Shown here: positions 19,320-26,051 of the stretch, in pieces
Numbering within the stretch: position 1 is the stretch's first letter
Layout: each line of letters opens with the position of its first letter
Program-made: the position numbers and the translations under genes
Notes under the pieces: generated by a model
The model's database searches: none
Seen by the model: only the letters and a program-made list of their open reading frames with translations
Told to the model about the DNA's origin: nothing
Source of the DNA: Cryobacterium glaciale
GTDB taxonomy: Bacteria > Actinomycetota > Actinomycetes > Actinomycetales > Microbacteriaceae
Assembly (NCBI RefSeq): GCF_004402535.1
Contig: NZ_SOEY01000007.1
Location: 62,001 to 126,000 of the forward strand
Length of the DNA: 64,000 bases
Reading direction: 5' to 3'

Positions 19320-19353
19320 TCTTAGACGGTTCTGTGACGTCACGGGCAACTCT
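19320..19353 (+). promoter_or_regulatory. predicted response-regulator operator/promoter of the PAP2 operon
   Basis: Two 11-bp units follow head to tail: TCTTAGACGGT (19,320-19,330) and TCTGTGACGTC (19,331-19,341). Six bases later AACTCT (19,348-19,353) is a weak -10 candidate that would start the transcript about at the ATG (19,360), implying a leaderless mRNA. The same two half-sites in reverse order precede the COG4705 gene. Direct repeats with 11-bp period are typical OmpR-family operators, and the OmpR-type regulator encoded next door is the likely binder. Confidence 0.55.
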
Positions 19354-19359
19354 AGGGGG

Positions 19360-20073
19360 ATGAGCACAGACCTCCGACCACTTCACCGGTTCGCCCGGAC
19401 CGCTCTTCCCGCCGCCGGAGTCATCCTCGCCGTCATTCTCATCGGGCTCATTCTGAGCGGTTCAGCAGGGTGGACGGCCGGAGAGATGGACCTGCTTCGC
19501 CTGGTGAACACGGCCCACACCGCGCCGCTGGACGCGGTGGTCCTCGGCCTGGACTGGCTGTTCAGCCCCGCCGTAGGCGCAGTGCTTGTCTTGTTGGCAG
19601 CCGGATCGGTGCTGCTGGTGACCCGGCGCCCCGGCCCGGCGATCCGCTTCGTGGTCTTGGTCATGATTCCCACGCTGGGCGCTGACGTGATTAAGCTGCT
19701 GGTGCATCGGGCCCGGCCCGACATTCCGTCGTTGCCGCACATCCTGCTGCTGGAACCGGGCGGTCTCAGCTTTCCCAGCGGACACACCAGCTTCGCCGCC
19801 TGCTTCCTGCTCGGGATTTTCCTCGTCACGGCCGGCCACCGCTGGCATCCGTTTGTGATCGGCACGACCACGGTGGTGGTGCTCGCCACCGCCGCGTCCC
19901 GGGTCTATTTGGGCGTGCACTACCCGTCGGATGTGGTGGCGTCGATCGTGTACTCGCTCTCCGCGGTGGCGCTGGTGAACGCCGCCTGGATGCTACTACT
20001 GGCACACTGGAGCGAACGTCGATCCGGCCGCCCCGCCGGGCCCGTGCACGAAGGAGTCACGAATGCCCGCTGA
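19360..20073 (+). CDS. PAP2-family phosphatase (undecaprenyl-diphosphatase-like)
   Basis: A 237-residue polytopic membrane phosphatase. The three PAP2 signature blocks are intact: KLLVHRARP near residue 111, the PSGHTSFAACF block near 140 and SRVYLGVHYPSDVV near 180. About six membrane helices are visible. Family members dephosphorylate lipid pyrophosphates such as undecaprenyl diphosphate or phosphatidyl phosphates; the exact substrate cannot be read here. The following response-regulator gene starts 11 bases before its stop. The ATG has AGGGGG directly in front with no spacing, which fits a leaderless transcript from the repeat-containing promoter better than normal initiation. Confidence 0.88.
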   Translation: MSTDLRPLHRFARTALPAAGVILAVILIGLILSGSAGWTAGEMDLLRLVNTAHTAPLDAVVLGLDWLFSPAVGAVLVLLAAGSVLLVTRRPGPAIRFVVLVMIPTLGADVIKLLVHRARPDIPSLPHILLLEPGGLSFPSGHTSFAACFLLGIFLVTAGHRWHPFVIGTTTVVVLATAASRVYLGVHYPSDVVASIVYSLSAVALVNAAWMLLLAHWSERRSGRPAGPVHEGVTNAR

Positions 20074-20737
20074 GAGCACCGCGCGCGCCCGGCTGCTGCT
20101 GATCGAAGACGATGCCAAGCTCGGCCCGATGATCCGGGACGTGCTCGCAGAAATCTATGACGTCACTCTGGTCGCCGACGGCGCGGACGGCCTGGCCGCC
20201 GGCCTCGCTGGCGAGTTCGAGGTGATGGTCATCGACCGGCGCCTGCCCACGCTGGACGGCCTCGGCCTCGTTGAAGCGCTCCGCCGTAAACTGGTCACCA
20301 CCCCCGTCCTGCTCCTCACCGCCTTGGGAACCACCGGCGACAAGGTGGCCGGGCTCGACATCGGCGCCAACGACTACCTGGTCAAGCCGTTCGAGTTTGC
20401 TGAGCTCTTCGCCCGGCTCCGGGCTATCCGTCGGGTTTTCACGGGGGAGGGCCGCACGGTGCTGGTGGGCGGGTGGGAGTATTACCCGGACAGTCGCACC
20501 ATCTATTCCCCGTATGACGGGCGGATCCTGCTGACGGTGAAAGAGAACGAATTGCTCAAACTGTTAGCGGATGCCCCGCAACGCACGTTCTCCCGTCAAC
20601 AGATTCTGCAGACCGTCTTCAGCGCCGCGGACACCGCTGGAACGGTGGACACCTACGTGCACTACCTTCGGCGCAAGACCGACACTGACATCGTTCTCAC
20701 CGTGCGCGGTGAGGGTTACCGCCTGGGACAACCATGA
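20063..20737 (+). CDS. OmpR-family response regulator (system 1)
   Basis: A 224-residue regulator. The receiver domain (residues 7-120) has the acidic pair IEDD, the phospho-acceptor in VMVIDRRLPTLDGLGL near residue 55, the Thr in LLLTALG and the Lys in NDYLVKPF. The C-terminal winged helix (about 130-224) contains RTIYSPYDGRILLTVKENELLKLLA and TVDTYVHYLRRKT. AAGGAG at 20,051-20,056 is its ribosome site. The ATG overlaps the PAP2 stop and its own stop overlaps the kinase start. It is the predicted binder of the TCTTAGAC/TCTGTGA repeats at 19,320 and 21,861. Confidence 0.92.
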   Translation: MPAESTARARLLLIEDDAKLGPMIRDVLAEIYDVTLVADGADGLAAGLAGEFEVMVIDRRLPTLDGLGLVEALRRKLVTTPVLLLTALGTTGDKVAGLDIGANDYLVKPFEFAELFARLRAIRRVFTGEGRTVLVGGWEYYPDSRTIYSPYDGRILLTVKENELLKLLADAPQRTFSRQQILQTVFSAADTAGTVDTYVHYLRRKTDTDIVLTVRGEGYRLGQP

Positions 20738-21741
20738 CCCGCAGCACAGACCGCATCGTTGACAGCGACACCCTCGCCATCCGTCGGGCGTCCCGGCTCG
20801 TCGGCGCCCGCATCGCGATCGCGTGCGCCGCGGTCGTCGCGGTGGTCATGGTGGCTGTGTTCGTCTACATCCTGTCCGAGATCTCGCCCGGTGAATTGTT
20901 CGAACCGGTGCCGGACACCGAGAACCTGCAGGTCAGCGCCGTCAAGCTGCTGCGCGCTGCCGCCGTGTTGGGCGTGGGCTTGATCGTTCTGGCCGGGGTG
21001 TTGAGCTGGCTGGTCACCCGCCGGGCTGTGCAACCCCTCGGCGACGTGCTGCGCATCCAACGGGCGTTCGTCGCCGACGCCAGCCATGAACTTCGCACCC
21101 CGCTCGCAGTGCTCGATGCCCGCCTGCAAATATTGCAACGCACCCTCCCCGCCGACGACCCGTCGGCCTCGGTCGTCGCAGAGCTCCGCAGCGATGCGAA
21201 GGACCTCATTCACATCGTCAACGATCTGCTCGAATCGGCCGAAATCGGCGGCGCGGCCGTACCCGACACGGCAATAGTAGACATGGTCACTGCCGTTGAC
21301 ACCGCCGTGCAATCGATGACACTTATTGCCGTCGACAAACACATCACCATCGAACTGGATGCCCCTCATCCCGCGCCGGTGCGCGTGCCCGCCACCAGCA
21401 TCACCCGATGCGTGGTCGCCCTGCTCGATAACGCGGTGCGCTTCGCCCCCAGCGAATCGATCATCACCGTGGGAGTGACCGTGACCAAAAAGACGGTGGC
21501 AGTCACCGTGCGCGATCGAGGCCCCGGCATCCAGGGCATCGACCCCGCCCGCATCTTCGACCGATTTGCACACTCCGGCACGGCCGTGGACGGCGGCGGA
21601 GAGGCCCGCACCGGATTCGGGATCGGCCTGTCCCTGGTGCGAGAAATCGCGGTCCGCTACGGCGGATCCGTGCACGTCGTCGACAGCTCGGCCGCGGGCA
21701 CCGCGATCGCCCTCACCCTCCCGTGGGCGAAGCACCACTGA
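20734..21741 (+). CDS. sensor histidine kinase (system 1)
   Basis: A 335-residue membrane kinase. Two helices near residues 27-48 and 72-95 enclose a short external loop of about 25 residues, a layout seen in intramembrane-type envelope sensors. The HisKA box is DASHELRTPLAVLDARLQIL near residue 118. The HATPase domain carries the N box (RCVVALLDNAVRFAP), G1 (VRDRGPGIQGID) and G2 (GFGIGLSLVREI). It overlaps the regulator gene by four bases. With little extracellular sequence it probably reads membrane or lipid-carrier state, possibly through a partner; this is inferred from the topology. Confidence 0.9.
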   Translation: MTRSTDRIVDSDTLAIRRASRLVGARIAIACAAVVAVVMVAVFVYILSEISPGELFEPVPDTENLQVSAVKLLRAAAVLGVGLIVLAGVLSWLVTRRAVQPLGDVLRIQRAFVADASHELRTPLAVLDARLQILQRTLPADDPSASVVAELRSDAKDLIHIVNDLLESAEIGGAAVPDTAIVDMVTAVDTAVQSMTLIAVDKHITIELDAPHPAPVRVPATSITRCVVALLDNAVRFAPSESIITVGVTVTKKTVAVTVRDRGPGIQGIDPARIFDRFAHSGTAVDGGGEARTGFGIGLSLVREIAVRYGGSVHVVDSSAAGTAIALTLPWAKHH

Positions 21742-21742
21742 T

Positions 21743-21764
21743 TCCTAGGTGTTTCTGAGACTCG
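21743..21764 (+). promoter_or_regulatory. weaker 11-bp direct repeat after system 1
   Basis: TCCTAGGTGTT and TCTGAGACTCG form another head-to-tail 11-bp pair with resemblance to the operator at 21,861. It lies directly after the kinase stop and about 180 bases before the next gene. It may be an auxiliary site or chance. Confidence 0.3.
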
Positions 21765-21860
21765 GGGCGGTGAAGTTAGCCCATGTCGACCTCACTGCAC
21801 GCGCGCAAAATGACGTGCAGCAATGGGTCCACGTCGTCGATCCAGCGGAAATAGGTCGGT

Positions 21861-21894
21861 TCTGTGAGAAGTCTTAGACGGGGCCGTGTTCGCT
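21861..21894 (+). promoter_or_regulatory. predicted system-1 operator/promoter of the COG4705-dedA genes
   Basis: TCTGTGAGAAG (21,861-21,871) and TCTTAGACGGG (21,872-21,882) repeat with an 11-bp period. They are the same half-sites as at 19,320 but in swapped order. Six bases later TTCGCT (21,889-21,894) occupies the -10 position, giving the same spacing as the PAP2 promoter. The AGGAGG ribosome site lies about 20 bases downstream of it. Confidence 0.55.
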
Positions 21895-21925
21895 GGTGCT
21901 ACCGACCCCATCCCAGGAGGAACAC

Positions 21926-22729
21926 TTGTCCACCACCTCGACGCTCTCCACGACCGTTTTGCCCGTCCGGCACATCCTGACCAAGGTGCCCGAAGTGACC
22001 CTCATCTTCTGGGTGATCAAGGTTCTCGCAACGACCGTGGGGGAGACCGCCGCGGACTTTCTCAACGTCGACCTCGGCCTAGGACTGACGATCACGTCGG
22101 TCATCATGGCCGTCCTCCTGGGCGTCGCACTGATCGTGCAATTCAAGCTGCACAAGTACACTCCTGCCGTCTATTGGCTGGCTGTGGTACTCATCAGCGT
22201 CGTGGGAACTCTCATCACCGACAATCTAACCGACAGCCTCGGAGTGCCCCTGTGGGTGACGACGGTCGTCTTCGCCATCGCACTGGCTGCGACCTTCACC
22301 GTCTGGGCGATCTCGGAGAAGACCCTCTCCATCCATTCCATCTTCACGGCCCGGCGGGAGACGTTCTACTGGCTGGCCGTGTTGTTCACCTTCGCGCTCG
22401 GCACCGCCGCCGGCGACCTCGTCGCCGAGGGACTCAACCTCGGGTTCCTCGTCGCGCTGCTCGTCTTCACGGGCGCGATCGCGCTGGTGGCCGTGGCGTA
22501 CCTCGTCTTCCACCTGAACGCTGTTCTCGCATTCTGGATCGCCTACATCCTGACCCGACCGCTGGGCGCATCCACCGGCGATCTGCTGTCTCAGCCTGTC
22601 GTTGATGGCGGCCTGGGGCTGGGGACCACGGGAACGAGTGTGCTGTTCCTTTCCGTGATTCTCATCTTGGTAGTCGTGCTCACCCGCCGCGCCCGAACCA
22701 CGAACGCCCAGCTGACGGCCACCGTCTAA
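21926..22729 (+). CDS. COG4705-type repeat-containing membrane protein
   Basis: A 267-residue, almost entirely hydrophobic protein with about eight helices, of the uncharacterised COG4705 membrane family. Four internal repeats each hold a Gly-x3-Asp motif before a helix break: TTVGETAADFLN, VGTLITDNLTDSLG, LGTAAGDLVAEGLN and LGASTGDLLSQPV. The repeated buried Asp residues suggest an ion or metal path, which is inference. The strong AGGAGG at 21,915-21,920 selects the TTG at 21,926 as start. It is followed by dedA at 60 bases, probably on one transcript, behind a predicted system-1 operator. Confidence 0.75.
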   Translation: MSTTSTLSTTVLPVRHILTKVPEVTLIFWVIKVLATTVGETAADFLNVDLGLGLTITSVIMAVLLGVALIVQFKLHKYTPAVYWLAVVLISVVGTLITDNLTDSLGVPLWVTTVVFAIALAATFTVWAISEKTLSIHSIFTARRETFYWLAVLFTFALGTAAGDLVAEGLNLGFLVALLVFTGAIALVAVAYLVFHLNAVLAFWIAYILTRPLGASTGDLLSQPVVDGGLGLGTTGTSVLFLSVILILVVVLTRRARTTNAQLTATV

Positions 22730-22789
22730 ACCACCAGCGCACAGCGGATGCCGCCCATCTTCAGAATATTCAGAGAAAGCCCTTGCAGC

Positions 22790-23452
22790 ATGAACACCAT
22801 GATCGCCACCGCACTACCCACGTCCGGTTTTCTGGATCCGCAATCCGTGATCGCCGGCGCCGGCGTCTGGGGTCTCGTCGTCGTGTGCGCGATCGTGTTC
22901 GTGGAGACGGGCTTGCTCGTAGGGTTCTTCCTGCCCGGCGATACCCTGTTGTTCTTCACCGGCGTGCTCACCCTCAGCGGGGTGATCAGCCAGCCGCTCT
23001 GGATCGTGATTCCGGCCATCGCCGTCTCGGCCGCGCTCGGTGACCAGCTCGGCTACCTCATCGGGCGCACAACCGGTCGACGTATTTTCGACCGGCGCGA
23101 CTCCGGCCTGTTCAGCCGCTCGAGCGTCGCCCGAACGCAGAGATTCTTTGATCGGTTCGGGCCGGCGGCCGTCACCATCGCCCGCTTCGTGCCGGTCGTG
23201 CGCACCTTTGCTCCCGTCGCGGCCGGCGTGGGCAAGATGCCCCGGAGGGTGTTCACTCTGTTCAACATTGTCGGCGCGGTGCTCTGGACGACCGCGGTGG
23301 TGCTCCTGGGCTTCGGTCTAGCTCATATTCCGGGCGTCTCCGACTTCGCCGCCCGATACATCGATCTTGTGCTGATCGGCATCGTCGTGCTCTCCGTCGT
23401 TCCCGTCGTCATCAGGGCCCTCGCCTCACGCCGGCAGAATGCTCGGGCGTGA
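22790..23452 (+). CDS. DedA-family membrane protein
   Basis: A 220-residue polytopic protein of the DedA (SNARE-associated/VTT) family. Family marks are the first loop IVFVETGLLVGFFLPGDTLLFF with conserved Glu and Asp, the GDQLGYLIGR motif and RFVPVVRTFAPVAAGVGKM with essential-type Arg residues. Some DedA proteins translocate undecaprenyl phosphate across the membrane; others affect peptide-antibiotic resistance. Together with the PAP2 enzyme on the same island this suggests lipid-carrier recycling. The ATG at 22,790 is preferred because the family-like sequence starts there; an in-frame ATG at 22,748 would add 14 residues. Confidence 0.87.
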   Translation: MNTMIATALPTSGFLDPQSVIAGAGVWGLVVVCAIVFVETGLLVGFFLPGDTLLFFTGVLTLSGVISQPLWIVIPAIAVSAALGDQLGYLIGRTTGRRIFDRRDSGLFSRSSVARTQRFFDRFGPAAVTIARFVPVVRTFAPVAAGVGKMPRRVFTLFNIVGAVLWTTAVVLLGFGLAHIPGVSDFAARYIDLVLIGIVVLSVVPVVIRALASRRQNARA

Positions 23453-23496
23453 CCATCAGCGGAACGCCGCAGCGAATGGCGCGAGAGCTCGGGGCG

Positions 23497-23530
23497 TCTC
23501 ATCCTGGTCTCATCGGCCACGGTCTAGGGT
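23497..23530 (+). promoter_or_regulatory. predicted system-2 operator/promoter (autoregulation)
   Basis: TCTCATCCTGG (23,497-23,507) and TCTCATCGGCC (23,508-23,518) are 11-bp direct repeats sharing TCTCATC. Six bases later TAGGGT (23,525-23,530) is a good -10. The same layout recurs at 25,239, upstream of the exported-protein gene. The site precedes the system-2 regulator gene by about 60 bases. Confidence 0.6.
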
Positions 23531-23590
23531 CGAGGCTATGACCATCACCCGCTGCCCGCTACGTCGCAAATCGGGCGGGACGGGCGGCGG

Positions 23591-24271
23591 GTGAAGGTGC
23601 TCGTGGTCGAGGATGACATCCGCATCGCGGATGTCATCCGGCGCACCCTCACCGAATCCGGCTACGCCGTCGACGTCGCCCATACCGCGCCCGCCGGCGT
23701 GCAAGCTTTCGAAATCGACACCTATGATCTGGTCGTTCTGGATCTGATGCTCCCGGGGCTGCCGGGTGGAGGGATGGACGTGTGCCGACGCATCCGCTTA
23801 TTCAATAGCAACGTGCCCGTGCTGATGCTGACCGCACTGGATTCGATGCGCACCAAGGTGGAGGGCCTCGACGCCGGCGCCGACGACTACCTTGTCAAAC
23901 CGTTCCACCTGGTGGAGCTGCTGGCCCGGGTACGTGCTCTCCTTCGACGATCACCGCGCGCTCACGCACCCGTCCTGCAGGCCCAGGGCGTCACCCTCGA
24001 CCCGGCGACCCGCACCGCCCAGCGCGCGGGACGCACGATCCAGCTGACGGGCAAGGAATTCGCTGTGCTGGAATACCTCATGAGCAACGCCGGCACCATC
24101 ATCAGCGCCACCGAGCTGATTGATCATGCCTGGGACAGTAACTATGAGGGGTTTAGCAACGTCGTACAGACCTACATCCGCTACCTCCGGCAGAAGTTGA
24201 CCGCACCCGGTGAGGTGGACATTATCGAAACGCGGCGCGGTGCCGGTTATCTGATCCACGCGGACAGCTGA
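23591..24271 (+). CDS. OmpR-family response regulator (system 2)
   Basis: A 226-residue regulator starting with GTG. The receiver domain has VVEDDIRIADVIRR, the phospho-acceptor in YDLVVLDLMLPG near residue 51, LMLTALD and DYLVKPFHLVELLARV. The winged-helix DNA-binding domain covers about residues 130-226 (GKEFAVLEYLMSNAGTIISATELI, then NVVQTYIRYLRQKL). The start codon is supported by a GC-rich GGCGG just upstream, which is a weak ribosome site. Codons 7-16 form a perfect 13-bp inverted repeat in the mRNA. The kinase gene overlaps its stop by one base. Confidence 0.92.
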   Translation: MKVLVVEDDIRIADVIRRTLTESGYAVDVAHTAPAGVQAFEIDTYDLVVLDLMLPGLPGGGMDVCRRIRLFNSNVPVLMLTALDSMRTKVEGLDAGADDYLVKPFHLVELLARVRALLRRSPRAHAPVLQAQGVTLDPATRTAQRAGRTIQLTGKEFAVLEYLMSNAGTIISATELIDHAWDSNYEGFSNVVQTYIRYLRQKLTAPGEVDIIETRRGAGYLIHADS

Positions 24272-25218
24272 TGTTTCGCCGCGCGCTGGTTCGACTCACC
24301 GTGACCTACACGATCGTGCAACTGGTGCTGTTCGCCGCGTTCGCGGTGGGAATCTACATTTTCGTCACCGGAACTTTCGACATCGATGCCGCCGAATCGG
24401 ACGGTGCCGGCGCGCTGAACGCGGCCGAGCAGGGCTTCGCCAACCTCCGCTCCGGACTGATCGTGCTCTACGCCATCTTGTTGGTGCTGATCCCGAGCGC
24501 GAGTTTTCTCATGGCCCGCGCCGCCCTGGCGCCGCTGCAGAAAAGCTACGACCTGCAGCAACGCTTCGTCGATGGCGCCTCCCACGAGATGCGCAGCCCG
24601 CTGAGCATCATCCAGGGTGAGCTCGAACTCGCCCTCCTCACCCCCCGCACCCCGGCCGAGTACGAGCGGGCAATGCACACAGCCCTCGACGCCGTCGGCG
24701 GACTCACCCAACTCACCAACGACCTCCTCCTGTTATCCCGCGGCGCAGGAGCCGAACTGAAGAGAACCTACGAACTCGTCGACCTGAACGAACTTGTCCG
24801 TCTCGATATGGACGCGCGCGGCAGCAGCCCAGACGATGCCGCCCGCCTACACGTAAACATGGGGCAAGCCACTGTTGTTTTGGGCTCTCCAGTCCTGCTC
24901 GCTCGAGCGCTCTCGAACCTCATCGACAACGCGCTGAAATTCAGCGCGCCGCCGAGCATCGTCACCGTGAGCACGGACATCCACAACAGCACGTGCACCG
25001 TCACCGTTCGCGACTCCGGCATGGGCATGGACGACCACGACCTGAAGCATGCTTTCGACCGGTTCTGGCGCTCCGACCAAGCACGATCGCGGCCCGGGCA
25101 CGGCATCGGTCTCAGCCTGGTGCAGCAGATCATCCACGCGCACGATGGCCGCATCACGATCACCTCGCAGATCGGGGTCGGCACGACCGTCACGGTGAAG
25201 CTTCCACTCCGCCCCTAA
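24271..25218 (+). CDS. sensor histidine kinase (system 2)
   Basis: A 315-residue kinase with two membrane helices (about residues 7-35 and 65-85) around a loop of about 30 residues rich in Asp, Ala and Gly. The phosphorylated His lies in DGASHEMRSPLSIIQGELEL near residue 109. The HATPase domain shows ALSNLIDNALKFSAPPS, VRDSGMGMDDHD and GHGIGLSLVQQIIHAH. The start codon overlaps the regulator's TGA by one base. Downstream an operator-like repeat and a small acidic exported protein follow, which is the likely output or sensor partner of this system. Confidence 0.9.
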   Translation: MFRRALVRLTVTYTIVQLVLFAAFAVGIYIFVTGTFDIDAAESDGAGALNAAEQGFANLRSGLIVLYAILLVLIPSASFLMARAALAPLQKSYDLQQRFVDGASHEMRSPLSIIQGELELALLTPRTPAEYERAMHTALDAVGGLTQLTNDLLLLSRGAGAELKRTYELVDLNELVRLDMDARGSSPDDAARLHVNMGQATVVLGSPVLLARALSNLIDNALKFSAPPSIVTVSTDIHNSTCTVTVRDSGMGMDDHDLKHAFDRFWRSDQARSRPGHGIGLSLVQQIIHAHDGRITITSQIGVGTTVTVKLPLRP

Positions 25219-25238
25219 ATTGGCTGAGTAGCTCTGGC

Positions 25239-25272
25239 TCTCATGCTCATCTCACGCGACCCTCTCTAGCTT
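25239..25272 (+). promoter_or_regulatory. predicted system-2 operator/promoter of the exported acidic protein
   Basis: TCTCATGCTCA (25,239-25,249) and TCTCACGCGAC (25,250-25,260) repeat with an 11-bp period. After six bases comes TAGCTT (25,267-25,272) as -10. The half-site TCTCA(T/C) and the spacing equal those at 23,497, so both promoters are probably bound by the same regulator. Confidence 0.6.
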
Positions 25273-25319
25273 GGAAGTACGGCCCCGCAATCGCGGAGCC
25301 CCCTTACGAAAGGCACACC

Positions 25320-25634
25320 ATGCAGAAGAAGATGAAAATCGCCGGCGGCGCAGCAGCTGCCCTGGCTCTGGCCATCGTCGGCGGCATCACGCTTACCGCC
25401 GGAGCCCAGGCCACTCCCGCCAGCCCCTCGTCGTCCGCCTCGACCGTTGAGCCCGGGGCAGCCACGGCCGACACCGACAACGTGCAAAACGAGGTCGAAG
25501 ACGGCACCAAGGACGGCGAAACCGCCGACGACAACGGCACCGAGTCAGGCACCGAGTCCGGTACCGAAACAGGCACCGAGAACACGAGTGACGACATCAA
25601 CGGTGTCGCCGTCGAAGACGGCACACAGGACTAA
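25320..25634 (+). CDS. small acidic exported protein
   Basis: A 104-residue protein with a clear signal peptide (MQKKMKIAGGAAAALALAIV, cleavage near AQA at residue 30). The mature part is almost free of hydrophobic and basic residues and rich in Asp, Glu, Thr and Gly, with the repeated tetrad GTES/GTET near residues 72-90. It is probably unfolded and may bind cations or cationic peptides outside the membrane; this is inference from composition. AAAGG at 25,308-25,313 is the ribosome site. It stands behind a predicted system-2 promoter and before a strong terminator. Confidence 0.8.
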   Translation: MQKKMKIAGGAAAALALAIVGGITLTAGAQATPASPSSSASTVEPGAATADTDNVQNEVEDGTKDGETADDNGTESGTESGTETGTENTSDDINGVAVEDGTQD

Positions 25635-25644
25635 CCCGGCGCAG

Positions 25645-25676
25645 GAAGACCGGGGCGCACGTGCGCCCCGGTCTTC
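25645..25676 (+). terminator. perfect palindromic terminator
   Basis: GAAGACCGGGGCGCAC followed by its exact reverse complement gives a 32-base perfect palindrome, then GTTGTCTT. It starts 11 bases after the stop of the acidic protein gene and ends the island's last transcript. Confidence 0.85.
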
Positions 25677-25971
25677 GTTGTCTTACCGACGGACTCAGCG
25701 AGGCGTGCGTCGTGCTCTACCGCGGGTCGAGGTCGCAACGAAAACGGTTTACCCGGCGGCGGCAAGCGCGGCCTACGCCGATCTAGAGGGGCACCCAACC
25801 AGTCCGGGTCGTCCGGACACACGATTTATCGACACTAGTTTTCGAGGCCGTGCCCACATTCTGCCCACACTTCAAAAAATTCGAGGTGATTGTTGAAGCC
25901 CGATGGTGACCGAAAACCGTTGAATTTACGGGGCAGCGGGCCTTCCGCCAGGCTGTGACTGGGCGGGACTT
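25677..25971. other. non-coding right end of the island
   Basis: About 295 bases with no convincing gene. It contains TTCTGCCCACACTTCAAA near 25,857. Read on the minus strand this encodes VWAECGH, like the tails of tyrosine recombinases, and may be what is left of an integrase 3' end. The sequence next to the right repeat matches nothing recognisable. Confidence 0.5.
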
Positions 25972-25998
25972 TGGGTTCAAATCCCACCGGTACCGCCA
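25972..25998 (+). repeat. attR: right attachment site: duplicate of the tRNA-Ser 3' end
   Basis: Identical over 27 bases to 18,744-18,770, including the T-loop TTCAAAT and the encoded CCA, but with no 5' tRNA part before it. The junction with the chromosome lies directly to its right. Confidence 0.85.
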
Positions 25999-26051
25999 CG
26001 AAAAACCCCCTACATCCCAGTGTTTCACTGGGGAGCAGGGGGTTTCGTTTT
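25999..26051 (+). terminator. displaced terminator of tRNA-Ser
   Basis: Outer arms CGAAAAACCCCCT and AGGGGGTTTCG enclose a perfect inner hairpin CCCAGTG-TTT-CACTGGG and end in TTTT. It begins one base after the tRNA 3'-end duplicate, where a tRNA terminator should stand, and is now 7.2 kb from the functional tRNA because of the island. Confidence 0.8.

Larger units (their letters stand above)
18771..25998. mobile_element. integrated genomic island at tRNA-Ser(CGA), integrase lost
   Basis: About 7.2 kb between the intact tRNA-Ser and a duplicate of its last 27 bases. Just outside the right repeat stands a strong T-tailed hairpin that would sit directly behind the tRNA if the island were excised. 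The island carries a glycosyltransferase fragment, PAP2 phosphatase, two two-component systems, a COG4705-type membrane protein, a DedA protein and an acidic exported protein. No integrase or excisionase reading frame is recognisable, so the island is probably fixed or mobilised only in trans. Confidence 0.82.

Noticed and set aside
25972-25998. Possible second tRNA gene
   Set aside because: Only the T-arm and acceptor 3' half are present; no D-arm, anticodon arm or 5' acceptor precede them. It is a duplicated attachment site.
18771-26000. CRISPR array or prophage genes inside the island
   Set aside because: No repeat-spacer pattern and no capsid, portal or terminase genes are visible.
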